Positions 1 through 9,172 are shown, counted from the first letter of the stretch. The stretch is 58,531 bases of DNA from CAYYFX01 sp964571855 (GCA_964571855.1 CAZNDO010000025.1:1-58531); one strand, 5' to 3'. The notes: generated by a model not told the origin, from the letters alone. Numbers and translations are program-made.

Positions 1-74
1 GGGCCGGCCGCCGCGAACCTCCCGCCCGCCCAGGTCCACCCCGCAACCGGGCCGTCGACCGCCGCCTCGCCGTC

Positions 75-2522
75 CTAGCTGTGCGTCCCCCCGAAGTCCC
101 GCATCAACGTGGCCATCTTGCGCAGCCGGTGGTCCACGCGCCCGTTCACGGTGCCGATGGGGTAGCGGTTCCGCCCCGTCCGCTGGCCCGCGGGGACGCC
201 GGTGAGGACTTCCAGGCCCTCGTCGATCGTGTCGACCGGGTAGATGTGGAAGCGGCCGTCCCGCACCGCCTCGATCACGCGCGGCGCGAGCATGAGGTCC
301 GGGACGTTCGCGCGGGGGATCAGCACGCCCTGCGTGCCCGTGAGCCCTTTCAACCGGCAGACGTCGTAGAAGCCCTCGATCTTCTCGTTCACGCCGCCGA
401 TCGGCTGCACCTCGCCCTTCTGGTTCACGGAGCCCGTGATGGCCAGGTCCTGCCGCACCGGCAGCTCCGCGAGGGCGGAGAGGATGGCGTAGATCTCGGT
501 GGACGATGCCGAGTCGCCGTCCACGCCGCTGTACGACTGCTCGAAGCACACGGAGGCCGACAGGGCCAGCGGCCGCTCCTGCGCGTACTTCGCGCGGAGG
601 TAGCCGCCCAGGATCTGCACGCCCTTGTCGTGCGTGCGACCCGAGAGGTCCGCCTCGCGCTCGATGTTGATGATGCCCGCGTTCCCGAGCGCCACGGACG
701 CGGTGATGCGGGACGGTAGTCCGAACACGTGGTCGCCGGACTCGAAGACCGCGAGACCGTTCACCTGCCCGGGCTTCGCGCCCTCCACGTCCAGGAACAC
801 GGTGCCCTCGGCGATCATCTCCTGGAGCCGCTCCGCCGTGAGCCCGTTGCGGTAGTCCTTGCGCTCCAGCGCGAGGTCCACGTGCCGCGCCGCCACCTGC
901 TCCGCGCCGTCCTTGCGCGCCCAGTACGCCGCCTCCCGAGCCAGGTCCGCCACCATGTTGAAGCGCGTGGAGAGCTTGTTCCGCCGCCCCGCCAGCCGGC
1001 ACCCGTGCTCCACGACGCGCGCCACGCCGGTCCGGTCGAAGTCCGGGACCTTCTCGTCCTCCACGAGCCGGCGCAGGAACGCGCCGTACAGGACGCGGTT
1101 CGGGTCCACGTTGTCCATCTCGGTGTCGAAGTCCGCGCGGACCTTGAAGATCTTCGCGAAGTCGTCGTCGTACGCATGCAGGGCGGAGTACAGCTGCACG
1201 TCCCCCACCAGCAGCACCTTCACGCGGATGGGCACGGACTCCGGCTTCAACGCCGGCGGACCCAGCATCGACGAGATCTCGTGTCCCGGGATCTCCAGGC
1301 GCTCCGTCCGCAGCGTGCGCTTGATCGTGTTCCAGACCACGAGCGGCTCGGCGAACAGGTCCGTCCCGTTCAGCACGAGGTATCCGCCGTTCGCGCGGTG
1401 CATGCTGCCGGCCTTGATCTTCGTGTGGTCCACCGCGGACTCGGCGCCCGCGGCGAAGCTCCGCTCCAGCAGGCCGAAGAGCTGCGGGAGTGTGGGCGAG
1501 TACTCCACGACCACCGGCGCGCCCTTCGTGTCCGCGTTGTCCACCAGCAGGTTCACGGCGTAGACGGCCAGCGGGTTGCGGTGCGGCTCCGCGGCCTCCT
1601 CGTCCGCCGGCTCCTCGCGCGGGGCGAAGTCCGCGAGGTGCGCCAGCGCGTGCGCCTCCACCTCGTCCAGCCACGCGAGCGCCGCCGCCTGGTCCTTCAG
1701 CTTCTCGCGCACGAGCTCCGCGCAGCCCTTCACCGTGGGGCGCGCGGAGTCCACGTCGTGGTCGGAGACGCGCGAGCGCATCTCGGTCTCGATGCGGATG
1801 GCGTCCCGCACCACGTCCTGCAGCTCCTCGGTGTACTCGCGGTGCTTCTTCCGCAGCTCCTCCAGCTTCGCCGCCTCGAGCTTGCCCTCCTTCACGGCCT
1901 CGTCGAGATCCGGCAGGAAGCGCGGCTCGCCGTCCACCACGGGGACCACCTGCGGCCCGGCCATCGCGCCCATCTGGACCTGCACGAGCGAGAAGCCGTC
2001 CGCCTCGACCTTCGTCTCGAACTCCTGGATCAGCGCCCGCTGCCGGGTGCGGAACCGCTCCTCGATCCGCTCGCGGCGCTTGCGGTACGGCTCGTCCTGG
2101 AACACGCGCGGCAGCTCCCGCTGCAGGGCGCGCACGAAGTCCGCCATGGCCTTCACGAAGACGCGCCCCAGCCCCGCCGGCAGGAACAGCGCCCTGGGCT
2201 GGTCCACGTTCGCGAAGCAGTGCACGTAGCAGAGATCCGGCGGCGGCGCCGCGGTCCGGTCCAGGGTCTGCAGGACGGCGCGGATCGTGGTGTTCCGCCC
2301 GGTGCCCACGAAGCCGGTCAGGAAGACGTTGTAGCCGGGCGCGTCCATCTCGAGCCCCAGCGCGATGGCCTCCAGCGCGCGGCTCTGCCCGATGATCTGG
2401 CGGTTCGGCGAGAGCTCCGCGGTGGAGGCGAACGGCAGGGTCGCCGGATCGCAGATCCAGCGAAGCTCATCGGGAGCAAGGGGTTGCGGCTCGGGGGCGC
2501 GGGGCAGGGAAGTGCTGGACAC
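75..2522 (-). CDS. Lon-family ATP-dependent protease (LonB-like, AAA_32 type)
   Basis: This 815-residue cytoplasmic protein is a Lon-type AAA+ protease, expected to unfold and degrade proteins using ATP and a Ser-Lys dyad. The N-terminal AAA region has a Walker A variant GFVGTGRNT near residue 70. A charged, probably coiled-coil insertion rich in Arg/Glu follows at about 140-260. The C-terminal Lon proteolytic domain carries the catalytic serine in GDSAS (about residue 671) and the lysine in NEKIEGF (about 714). The length and the lack of an N-terminal substrate domain fit the 'Lon protease family protein' group (PF13654 plus Lon_C) and not classical LonA. The start is GTG, supported by a GGGAGG Shine-Dalgarno about 9 nt upstream. 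It is transcribed divergently from mutY with 80 bp between them. The family call is secure; the substrate is unknown. Confidence 0.93.
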   Translation of the reverse strand: MSSTSLPRAPEPQPLAPDELRWICDPATLPFASTAELSPNRQIIGQSRALEAIALGLEMDAPGYNVFLTGFVGTGRNTTIRAVLQTLDRTAAPPPDLCYVHCFANVDQPRALFLPAGLGRVFVKAMADFVRALQRELPRVFQDEPYRKRRERIEERFRTRQRALIQEFETKVEADGFSLVQVQMGAMAGPQVVPVVDGEPRFLPDLDEAVKEGKLEAAKLEELRKKHREYTEELQDVVRDAIRIETEMRSRVSDHDVDSARPTVKGCAELVREKLKDQAAALAWLDEVEAHALAHLADFAPREEPADEEAAEPHRNPLAVYAVNLLVDNADTKGAPVVVEYSPTLPQLFGLLERSFAAGAESAVDHTKIKAGSMHRANGGYLVLNGTDLFAEPLVVWNTIKRTLRTERLEIPGHEISSMLGPPALKPESVPIRVKVLLVGDVQLYSALHAYDDDFAKIFKVRADFDTEMDNVDPNRVLYGAFLRRLVEDEKVPDFDRTGVARVVEHGCRLAGRRNKLSTRFNMVADLAREAAYWARKDGAEQVAARHVDLALERKDYRNGLTAERLQEMIAEGTVFLDVEGAKPGQVNGLAVFESGDHVFGLPSRITASVALGNAGIINIEREADLSGRTHDKGVQILGGYLRAKYAQERPLALSASVCFEQSYSGVDGDSASSTEIYAILSALAELPVRQDLAITGSVNQKGEVQPIGGVNEKIEGFYDVCRLKGLTGTQGVLIPRANVPDLMLAPRVIEAVRDGRFHIYPVDTIDEGLEVLTGVPAGQRTGRNRYPIGTVNGRVDHRLRKMATLMRDFGGTHS

Positions 2523-2602
2523 GGTCGGTTGCCTCCCCGTGGGACGTGGGTGGGCATCATACCGGGAAGAGCCGGGATCGGGGAGGCGGTAGTATCCCGC
2601 GG

Positions 2603-3751
2603 ATGACCGCCGCCCGCGCCTCCCGTGAGCCCGACGTCGCCGCGTACCGCGATGCGCTCCTGGCCTGGTATGGCCGCGCCGCGCGGGACCTGCCGTGGCG
2701 CCGGGAGGGCGGGGCGTATCGCGTGTGGGTCTCGGAGATCATGCTGCAGCAGACGCGCGTGGACGCGGTGATCCCGTTCTTCGAGCGCTTCCTGCGGCGC
2801 TTCCCCACCGTGCAGGCGCTGGCCGCCGCGCCGCTGGACGACGTGCTCGAGGCGTGGAGCGGGCTCGGCTATTACCGCCGCGCGCGGATGCTGCACGCGG
2901 GCGCGCGGGAGGTCGTGGACCGCTTCGGAGGGCGGTTCCCCTCGGACCCCGCGGACGTGCGCAGCCTGCCCGGCGTCGGCCGCTACACCGCGGGCGCGAT
3001 CCTGTCGATCGCGCTCGGCCGGCGCGCCCCGATCGTCGACGGGAACGTGGCGCGCGTGCTCGCGCGCGTGTTCGGCGTGGAGGGCGACGTGTCGAAGGCC
3101 GCGGCCGCGAGGATGCTGTGGGCGCTGGCGGAACGCGCCGTGGCCGCGGGGGACCCCGGGACGGTGAACCAGGCGCAGATGGAGCTCGGGGCGCTCGTGT
3201 GCCTGCCGCGCGCGCCGCGCTGCGCGGAGTGCCCGTGCCGGGACCTCTGCGTCGCGCGCCGCGACGGCCGCGCGCACGAACTGCCCCGGCTTCCGGCGAA
3301 GCGCGAGGTCGTCACGGTGCACCGCGCCGTGCTGGTCGTGCGCCGCGGCGACGAGCTGCTCCTCCGCCGCCGGCGCACCGGCGAGCTCTCCGCGGGGTTG
3401 TGGGATTTTCCGGGGTCGTTCACCGGCGCGGACGGCGACGCGGGCGCCGGCGTGGAGGAGGCGTCGGCCCTGCTGCCGTTCGCCGTGCGCGTGGGGGAGC
3501 GGCTGGGGACGTTCCGGCACGCCGTCACGTACCGGCGGATCGTGGCGGAGGTCTTCGCGGCGGAGCCTGCGGGCCGGCCGACGCGCCGCGCCCCGCACGG
3601 CACCGACGGCGCGCGGCTCGCCTGGCTGCCCGCGGCGGCGGCGCCCGGGGCCGCGCTGTCGTCGCCGGCGCGGCGCACGCTCCGCCTGCTCGTCCCGGCC
3701 CCCGGGGCGTCGGGCCGGCTCGAGCGGTTGCCGCAACCCGGGCGTCCTTGA
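2603..3751 (+). CDS. mutY: A/G-specific adenine DNA glycosylase MutY
   Basis: MutY removes adenine mispaired with 8-oxoguanine or guanine in base excision repair. The 382-residue product has the HhH-GPD domain with catalytic Glu in SEIMLQQTRV, the hairpin LPGVGRYTAGAI (Tyr where endonuclease III has Lys) and catalytic Asp in PIVDGNVARV. The [4Fe-4S] cluster loop C-x6-C-x2-C-x5-C lies near residues 200-216. The C-terminal third is the Nudix-like 8-oxoG recognition domain (VLVVRRGDELLLRRR onward). I chose ATG at 2603 because homology begins about 10 residues later; the frame is open upstream to 2546, but that extension is not MutY-like. Its 3' end overlaps the -35 box of the acyl-CoA dehydrogenase promoter. 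Confidence 0.94.
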   Translation: MTAARASREPDVAAYRDALLAWYGRAARDLPWRREGGAYRVWVSEIMLQQTRVDAVIPFFERFLRRFPTVQALAAAPLDDVLEAWSGLGYYRRARMLHAGAREVVDRFGGRFPSDPADVRSLPGVGRYTAGAILSIALGRRAPIVDGNVARVLARVFGVEGDVSKAAAARMLWALAERAVAAGDPGTVNQAQMELGALVCLPRAPRCAECPCRDLCVARRDGRAHELPRLPAKREVVTVHRAVLVVRRGDELLLRRRRTGELSAGLWDFPGSFTGADGDAGAGVEEASALLPFAVRVGERLGTFRHAVTYRRIVAEVFAAEPAGRPTRRAPHGTDGARLAWLPAAAAPGAALSSPARRTLRLLVPAPGASGRLERLPQPGRP

Positions 3752-3777
3752 CACCCCTTCCGCGCGGTCGGTATCTT
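3748..3777 (+). promoter_or_regulatory. sigma70-type promoter for the acyl-CoA dehydrogenase gene
   Basis: A perfect TTGACA (3748-3753) is followed after 18 bp by TATCTT (3772-3777). It sits in the only A/T-enriched stretch of the mutY-dehydrogenase gap and would start transcription about 65-70 nt before the ATG at 3850. The -35 box overlaps the last codons of mutY. Confidence 0.6.
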
Positions 3778-3849
3778 GCTGCGATCCGGCCACAACGCAA
3801 CTGACTATTCCCCAAAGACTTCGCGCGATCCCGCGCGGCGGAGAAGGCC

Positions 3850-5067
3850 ATGTCCACCACCACCGCCCCTCGCGCCACCGCAGGCCTCGGCTTCCACCTC
3901 TCGGCGGAGCAGGAGGAGATCCGGAAGCTCGCGCGGGACTTCGCGGACAAGGAGATCACGCCCACCGTCGCGGAGCACTACGACCACGAGGGCAAGTTCC
4001 CCACCGAGATCGCGAAGAAGGCGTGGGAAGTGGGCCTGATGAACTGCATCGTGCCCGAGGAGTACGGCGGGCTCGCGCTCGGCTGCCTGGAGGAGTGCCT
4101 GATCGCGGAGGAGCTGGCCCACGGTTGCATGGGCATCTCGCTGGCCATCATGGCGAACAACCTCGGCATCGTCCCCGTGAAGCTGGCCGGCACCGAGGAA
4201 CAGAAGAAGAAGTACCTGGGCGGCCTGACGGAGCGCTACATGCACTGCGCGTACGCGCTCACGGAGCCCGAGGTGGGCAGCGATCCCGGCGCGCTGAAGA
4301 CCACGGCCGTGCGCAAGGGCGACAAGTACATCCTGAACGGCGTCAAGCGCTGGATCACCGGCGCCGGCGTGTCCGACTGGTTCGTGGTCTTCGCGGCCAC
4401 GGACCCCGCGAAGGCGCACAAGGGCATCTCGGCCTTCGTGGTGGAGAAGGACCACCCGGGCGTGTCGCTGGGCAAGAAGGAAGACATGATGGGCCAGCGT
4501 GCGTCCTACACGTGCGATATCAACCTGGACGATGCGGAGATCCCCGCGGACTGCCGGCTGGGCGAGGAGGGCACCGGCTTCTACCTCGCCATGCAGACGT
4601 TCCAGCGCACGCGCCCGGCCATCGCGGCCGGCGCGGTGGGCGTGTGCCAGAACGCGCTGGACCACAGCCTCCGGTACTCGCTGGAGCGGAAGACCTTCAA
4701 CACGTTCATCGGCAACCACCAGGCCGTGCAGATCATGCTCGCGGACATGCAGCGCGACATCCTGGCCGGCCGGCTGCTCACGTGGTACTGCGCGTGGCTC
4801 GTGGACCACGGCCAGGACAACAACATGGAGGTCGCGGTGGCGAAGCTGTTCACCGCGGACAACGCCATGCGCATCACGACGGACGCGGTGCAGATCTTCG
4901 GCGGGTACGGCTACTCGCGGGAGTATCCGGTGGAGAAGCTCATGCGGGACGTGAAGGTCTGCCAGATCTACGAGGGAACGAGCCAGGTGCAGCGCATCGT
5001 CATCGGGCGGAAGATCCTGCGCGACATGGCGAAGAAGATGGGCGTGGATGCGAAGGAGATCCGGTAG
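3850..5067 (+). CDS. acyl-CoA dehydrogenase
   Basis: This 405-residue FAD enzyme oxidises acyl-CoA to the trans-2-enoyl-CoA in beta-oxidation or branched-chain amino-acid breakdown and passes electrons to ETF. The three standard parts are present: an N-terminal helical domain (EEIRKLARDFADKEI), a middle beta domain with the FAD/substrate motif YALTEPEVGSD near residues 135-145, and a C-terminal helical domain ending in the signature QIYEGTSQVQR. That signature carries the catalytic glutamate (YEGT). Length is typical for short/medium-chain enzymes; chain-length preference cannot be read from sequence alone. The ATG at 3850 follows GGAGAAGG. It has its own promoter, and its last 20 nt overlap the ATL gene start. 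Confidence 0.93.
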   Translation: MSTTTAPRATAGLGFHLSAEQEEIRKLARDFADKEITPTVAEHYDHEGKFPTEIAKKAWEVGLMNCIVPEEYGGLALGCLEECLIAEELAHGCMGISLAIMANNLGIVPVKLAGTEEQKKKYLGGLTERYMHCAYALTEPEVGSDPGALKTTAVRKGDKYILNGVKRWITGAGVSDWFVVFAATDPAKAHKGISAFVVEKDHPGVSLGKKEDMMGQRASYTCDINLDDAEIPADCRLGEEGTGFYLAMQTFQRTRPAIAAGAVGVCQNALDHSLRYSLERKTFNTFIGNHQAVQIMLADMQRDILAGRLLTWYCAWLVDHGQDNNMEVAVAKLFTADNAMRITTDAVQIFGGYGYSREYPVEKLMRDVKVCQIYEGTSQVQRIVIGRKILRDMAKKMGVDAKEIR

Positions 5068-5467
5068 CCTCCCCGCGCCGGACGCGGGCGAACGCCACGG
5101 CACGTTCGCCCGCGTCCACGCGCTTGCCCGGCAGATCCCGCGCGGCAAGGTGGCCACCTACGGGCAGCTCGCGCGGATCGTCGGGACCACGCCGCGCGCG
5201 GTGGGGTTCGCCATGGCGGCGCTGACGCCGGCGGATCGCGTGCCCTGGCACCGCGTGGTGAACTCACAGGGCCGCCCGAGCCTGGGGGCGGCGGGCGCCG
5301 CGGAGCAGACCGCGCGGCTCGCGCGCGAAGGCGTCCGCTTCGACCACGGGCGGATCGACCTGCGGCGCTTCGGCTGGCTGCCCGCGGACGCGGACTCCCC
5401 GGACTACCGCACGCGCACCAGGCGACGGGTCTCCACCCGTCCCTCCGCGCGCAGCTCCAGGAAGTAG
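5048..5467 (+). CDS. alkyltransferase-like protein (ATL, MGMT-family DNA-binding protein)
   Basis: This 139-residue protein belongs to the MGMT DNA-binding fold. The helix-turn-helix segment IPRGKVATYGQLA and the active-site motif are visible, but the motif reads PWHRVVNSQG. Trp replaces the alkyl-accepting Cys of PCHRV, which is the hallmark of ATL proteins. ATLs flip out and bind O6-alkylguanine without repairing it and hand the lesion to nucleotide excision repair. The ATG at 5048 is the only conventional in-frame start before the domain and lies inside the last 20 nt of the acyl-CoA dehydrogenase gene, so translation may be coupled. The last ~25 residues (Arg/Ser-rich) overlap the convergent gene below by 64 nt. 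They look non-conserved, so the coding end could be an accident of stop-codon scarcity. Confidence 0.85.
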   Translation: MRRRSGSLPAPDAGERHGTFARVHALARQIPRGKVATYGQLARIVGTTPRAVGFAMAALTPADRVPWHRVVNSQGRPSLGAAGAAEQTARLAREGVRFDHGRIDLRRFGWLPADADSPDYRTRTRRRVSTRPSARSSRK

Positions 5468-7125
5468 ACGCCCGAAGCCGCCCTCCGGCCCAGGTCGTCG
5501 CGGCCGTCCCAGGTCCACTCCGTCGCTCCGCCCGGCGCGGTGTGTCGCCGCACGAGCCGGCCGCCCGCGTCGAGCAGCCGCAGGACCGCGGTGCGGCCGC
5601 GCGGGATCCCCAGGGCGAAGCGCACGGCAGACGACGACGGGTTGGGCGCCGGACGCCCCAGGAACACTCCGGGAGCCCCGGCGGCTGCCGGCGCCGCCGT
5701 GGGTGGAGGGCCGAGCGAGCCGTCCGCGTTCACGTTCTGCACGTAGATGTCGCCGTCGTCGTCGCGCGCGTCGCCCCATGCGAGCAGCGAGAAGGGCGGG
5801 AGGGCGCGCGGCCCGGGCACTCCCGTCGCCGGGCCCGACGTGGCCACGACGAGCCGCGACTTCGCGCTCGGCGTGGACGCCACGTCGATCGCCGGGATGT
5901 CCACGGCGCCGCTCCCGTCGAGGCGGGCGCCGTACAGCCGGTCCTGCCCGAACGACGGGATGGCGGACCAGAAGACGAACGTGAAGCCGGCGCCGGCGGC
6001 CGTGCGCACGAGCGGCGTGTCGGCCGCGGACAGCGGGACCACCGCCACGCCCTCCGGGCCCCACCGCCGGTTTCCGGACGTGTCCAGCTTCTGCCCGTAC
6101 ACGCCGGACTGCGACTGCAGGGTGTTCTGCTCCTCCCAGAACACGTAGACCTCGGAGGTGCCGGGGTCGATGTCGGCGTGCGGCGAGACCCGAACGCGCG
6201 TCGCGTTCGTGGACACGGCGACGCCGCCGTGCCCGTAGGCCTCGGTCCCGTTCGCGAGCACGTGCTGCGCGTAGCACTGCAGGGCGGGGCCGGCCACGTC
6301 GTACCACGAGAACACGGCGCCGCCGGCGCCGTCGGGCCGGAAGGACGGGAAGTTGCCGAACTGCAGCGACCCCGCGTCGAGCACCGCCACGGGGGACGAG
6401 CCCCAGAGCGGGGCGCCGCCGGCATCGAACTTCTGCGCGAGGAGATGGCGGGGCGAACCGAAACTGCCGGTCTGGTGCACGAACGAGAGGATCACGTTCG
6501 CGCCGTCATCGTGCAGGTCGCTCACGGAATACGATCCCGCCCCCGGCGTGAGCGTGATCTCCGGCGACCACTGCGGGATGCCGTCCTCGTCCAGCTTCTG
6601 CAGCTTCACCGACGCCCCCTGCGTCCACGCCACGACGCCGCCGCCGTCCGAGGTGCCGGCAACCTTCGGCGCCGCCACGAAGTCGGTCGTGGCGGTGACC
6701 TGCACGCCGCCCGGGCCCCACGGCAGCGTCCCGGACTCCGTCGCCTTCGCGGCCGTGATCTGCACGGTGCCCGGGCGGTCGTCGCGGAACGCGAGGAGCG
6801 CGTTGCCGTCGCGATCCGTGTCGAGCCCCCAGTCCTGGGTGGAGCTGAAGCCGCGGTCGGCGACCAGGAGCCCCGCGTGCGGGAGGATCTCGTCGCCGTT
6901 CACGAGCTTCTGGACGCGCACGTCCCAGCCGCTGGCGAGGCCGTCGAACCAGCCGACCCACACTCCGCTCTCGCCGGCGAACGAGAGCTTGGGCTGCGCC
7001 TGGTCGCCGGCGCCGTCGGCCACGGCGAGGTTGAGCGACGGATCGGACGGCCACTCGGCGCGGGACGCCCCGGTGGGCAGGAGGACCGCCGTCACGAGCG
7101 CGATCAGTTTCCATGTGCGGGCCAT
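5404..7125 (-). CDS. secreted protein with C-terminal FlgD-like sorting tail
   Basis: This 573-residue protein has a clear signal peptide (basic MARTWK, then a hydrophobic run ending near SRA). It has a long body of beta-rich repeats that mention GxxVWVGWFDG and xxVVAWTQG-type strands, resembling a degenerate propeller. The last ~80 residues form a FlgD-like/type IX-like tail: PAPNPSSSAVRF, then GGRLVRRH, TWDGRDDLG and ASGVYFLEL. No enzymatic motif was recognised, so the body is of unknown function. The ATG is preceded by a strong GGAGGAG Shine-Dalgarno. It is the last gene of a minus-strand group (RibD-like, thioredoxin, acetyltransferase-like) but is separated from its neighbour by a hairpin, so it may be transcribed separately. 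Confidence 0.85.
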   Translation of the reverse strand: MARTWKLIALVTAVLLPTGASRAEWPSDPSLNLAVADGAGDQAQPKLSFAGESGVWVGWFDGLASGWDVRVQKLVNGDEILPHAGLLVADRGFSSTQDWGLDTDRDGNALLAFRDDRPGTVQITAAKATESGTLPWGPGGVQVTATTDFVAAPKVAGTSDGGGVVAWTQGASVKLQKLDEDGIPQWSPEITLTPGAGSYSVSDLHDDGANVILSFVHQTGSFGSPRHLLAQKFDAGGAPLWGSSPVAVLDAGSLQFGNFPSFRPDGAGGAVFSWYDVAGPALQCYAQHVLANGTEAYGHGGVAVSTNATRVRVSPHADIDPGTSEVYVFWEEQNTLQSQSGVYGQKLDTSGNRRWGPEGVAVVPLSAADTPLVRTAAGAGFTFVFWSAIPSFGQDRLYGARLDGSGAVDIPAIDVASTPSAKSRLVVATSGPATGVPGPRALPPFSLLAWGDARDDDGDIYVQNVNADGSLGPPPTAAPAAAGAPGVFLGRPAPNPSSSAVRFALGIPRGRTAVLRLLDAGGRLVRRHTAPGGATEWTWDGRDDLGRRAASGVYFLELRAEGRVETRRLVRVR

Positions 7126-7162
7126 GACCCCTCCTCCGTGCTGGAAACGGGGCCGAAGCTAG

Positions 7163-7188
7163 CACGGGAGCGGGACGCGACTCCCGTG
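7163..7188 (-). terminator. hairpin after the acetyltransferase-like gene
   Basis: CACGGGAG (7163-7170) and CTCCCGTG (7181-7188) form a perfect 8-bp stem with a 10-nt loop, starting on the base after the stop codon of the upstream minus-strand gene. No T-run follows, so it could be a Rho-independent-like terminator, an mRNA 3' stabiliser or an attenuator before the secreted-protein gene. Confidence 0.5.
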
Positions 7189-8364
7189 TCAATCGCCCCG
7201 ATGTCGGTGGACGGACCGGGCGCCCGGCCGGCCGGGCAGCACGCGCCGCGCGGAGGGTTCGGAGCGCCGCCGCCCGGCCGCGGGGGATCCCGTGGCCGGA
7301 GGCGCGGTGGCCGGTCGCCGTCCGCCCCCGAGTCCGCGCTCCAGGGCAATTGCGCCCCCGAGGAGCGCGGCGAGCAGGACGGCGCCCACGCCCAGGAACG
7401 CGGCGTGCGGGACGCGACGTCCCAGGACGTGCGCCGCCACGCGCACCAGCGGACCGTGAGCCACGTACGCGAGCAGCGCGTGCCGCCCCAGCACCGCCAG
7501 CGCGCGCGCGGGTCCGCGGGCCGCGAGGCGATCCGCGCACCAGCCCGCGAGCAGCACCGCGCCCAGCGCCGCGGCGAGGTAGTCCGCCCGCGGCGGCATG
7601 AAGGCGCCGCCGTAGCGGTTCCGCGGCGACGGCGTCCACTCGTCCGCGAGCCAGCCCGAAGCGATCGCCGCCGCGAGCAGCACGAGGCCGGGAACGAGCG
7701 CGTCGCGCGCCCCGAAGCGGCGCGGGGCGGCGACCTCCCAGCGCCGCGCCCCGAGCACGACCCCGAGCAGCACGAACCCCAGCCACGGGAACAGCGGGAA
7801 CCACCCGTCCACGATCCAGTGGTTCAGCACCCCCGTGCGGTGCGTGATCGGCACGATGCCCACGCCGGGAACGTCCACCGCCTCGGCGAGCCGGCCGCCG
7901 GCGAGGATCTCCGTGGGGTAGTCCGCGTACCCGAGGCGGTCCTGGAGGATCGGCGCGGCGAAGATGATCGCGAGCGCGAGCGGCAGCACGGCGGGGCGGG
8001 GCAAGCGTGTCCCCAGCAGCCAGGCGGCCGGGATCGCCACGCCGATCAGGTACAGCACGTCCATGGAGGTGAAGGGACGGATCCCGACGACGAGCACGTC
8101 CACGAGCACGCCGGCGGCAAGCACGAGCGCGCCGCGCCGCAGGAAGTACGCGGCCGGCCGGCGGACCCGGATGGCCCGCGCAACCATCATCCCGACGATG
8201 GTCAGGAACAGCGGCGCGGCGATGCCGCCCGCGACCTCCACGTACCTCGATCCGTCCGGCACGACGATCCGGGAGGCGAGGTGGCCCAGGACCATCGCAG
8301 CGACGGCGAGACCGCGGAGCGCATCGACGGCCGCGTCCCTCGGGGCGGCCGGATTCCCGTCCAT
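7189..8364 (-). CDS. polytopic membrane protein, heparan-alpha-glucosaminide N-acetyltransferase-like (DUF1624)
   Basis: This 391-residue inner-membrane protein opens with RDAAVDALRGLAVAAMVLGH, the characteristic start of the HGSNAT-catalytic/DUF1624 and related acyltransferase families. About nine to ten hydrophobic segments follow, for example around FLTIVGMMVA, GALVLAAGVLVDVLVVG, WLGFVLLGVVLG and AVLLAALLGGAIAL. Known relatives transfer acyl groups across the membrane to sugars; the bacterial substrate is usually unknown. The alternative is an acyltransferase-3/OpgC-type protein, which starts similarly. The start is ATG at 8364 after a G-rich stretch. The last ~45 residues are Arg/Pro/Gly-rich and presumably cytoplasmic. 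It lies 37 bp downstream of the thioredoxin gene on the same strand. Confidence 0.72.
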   Translation of the reverse strand: MDGNPAAPRDAAVDALRGLAVAAMVLGHLASRIVVPDGSRYVEVAGGIAAPLFLTIVGMMVARAIRVRRPAAYFLRRGALVLAAGVLVDVLVVGIRPFTSMDVLYLIGVAIPAAWLLGTRLPRPAVLPLALAIIFAAPILQDRLGYADYPTEILAGGRLAEAVDVPGVGIVPITHRTGVLNHWIVDGWFPLFPWLGFVLLGVVLGARRWEVAAPRRFGARDALVPGLVLLAAAIASGWLADEWTPSPRNRYGGAFMPPRADYLAAALGAVLLAGWCADRLAARGPARALAVLGRHALLAYVAHGPLVRVAAHVLGRRVPHAAFLGVGAVLLAALLGGAIALERGLGGGRRPATAPPATGSPAAGRRRSEPSARRVLPGRPGARSVHRHRGD

Positions 8365-8401
8365 CCCCCTGCATCGGCAGGAGAGTGGCGGGACTGCAGG
8401 A

Positions 8402-9169
8402 TCAGAAGATCTCGCGCGCCAGTCGCGGGCGGTACCCGCGGGTCAGCTCGTGGTCCGGGCCGAGCACGTGGAAGAGCGTGACCATCGCCCGGCGTCCTCC
8501 GTCATCGGCGAACGCGCGATCGGCGCGGACCACCTCGAGGAACTCCGCGAGAGCCCCCTCGAAGTCCGCGCTCACGGCGAGCGCCTTCCCCAGCTCCCAG
8601 CGCTTCGCGACAGCCTCCGGATCCTCCGCGGCGCGGGAGCGCGCGGCATCCACGCCTCCCGCCGTGTCCACTTCGCGGGTCCACGCGAGCATCGCGTCCA
8701 GGGCCTCGCCCAGCTCGCCGAGTTCCGTGCCCTCGGGCAGGTCCATGAGCTCCGCCTTCGCCTCCATGATCCGGCCGGCCAGGGCGTGGCGCCGTGCGCG
8801 GTCGAAGGCGGTCTCGGCGGGCGCGGCCTCCTGCTCGGGGACGAACTCGCGGAGGAAGTGCCGCACCGCCTCCTTCGGCTGCGCGCCCGTGAACTCGTGG
8901 ACCGGGCGGCCGCCGACGAACGCGATCACCTGCGGGATCCCCTGCACGCCGAACGCGCCGGCGAGGTTCGGGCTCGCGTCCACGTCCACCTTCGCGAGGA
9001 TCCACTTGCCGGCGTCCTCGGCCGCGAGCTCCTCCAGCACGGGGCCGAGCATCCGGCACGGCCCGCACCACGCCGCCCAGAAGTCCACGACCACGGGGAC
9101 CTCCGTGGACTTCTCCAGGACCTCCTTCTTGAAGGTCCGCTCGTCGACCTCGATGACGTTCGGCTTCAT
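8402..9169 (-). CDS. thioredoxin-domain protein with C-terminal helical/TPR region (CnoX/YbbN-like)
   Basis: Residues 1-110 form a thioredoxin fold with the redox centre WAAWCGPCR near residue 35 and the cis-proline region GIPQVIAF. The remaining ~140 residues are Ala/Glu/Leu-rich helices of the kind seen in CnoX (YbbN), where TPR-like repeats bind client proteins. At 255 residues it is about the length of that family and well above simple thioredoxin (~105). Known CnoX proteins act as redox chaperones that protect proteins from over-oxidation and pass them to the chaperonin. Keeping both cysteines suggests real reductase activity. The ATG follows GGAGTAG, which overlaps the stop of the upstream gene (3-bp gap), so the two are co-transcribed. 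Confidence 0.88.
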   Translation of the reverse strand: MKPNVIEVDERTFKKEVLEKSTEVPVVVDFWAAWCGPCRMLGPVLEELAAEDAGKWILAKVDVDASPNLAGAFGVQGIPQVIAFVGGRPVHEFTGAQPKEAVRHFLREFVPEQEAAPAETAFDRARRHALAGRIMEAKAELMDLPEGTELGELGEALDAMLAWTREVDTAGGVDAARSRAAEDPEAVAKRWELGKALAVSADFEGALAEFLEVVRADRAFADDGGRRAMVTLFHVLGPDHELTRGYRPRLAREIF

Positions 9170-9172
9170 GGG

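Noticed and set aside
1..74. Edge of the window before the Lon-family gene end
   Set aside because: No coding or structural signal was visible in these 74 bases.
5542..8481. A 979-residue open frame on the plus strand
   Set aside because: It is antisense to the secreted tail protein and the acetyltransferase-like protein; the translation is Arg/His-rich shadow sequence.
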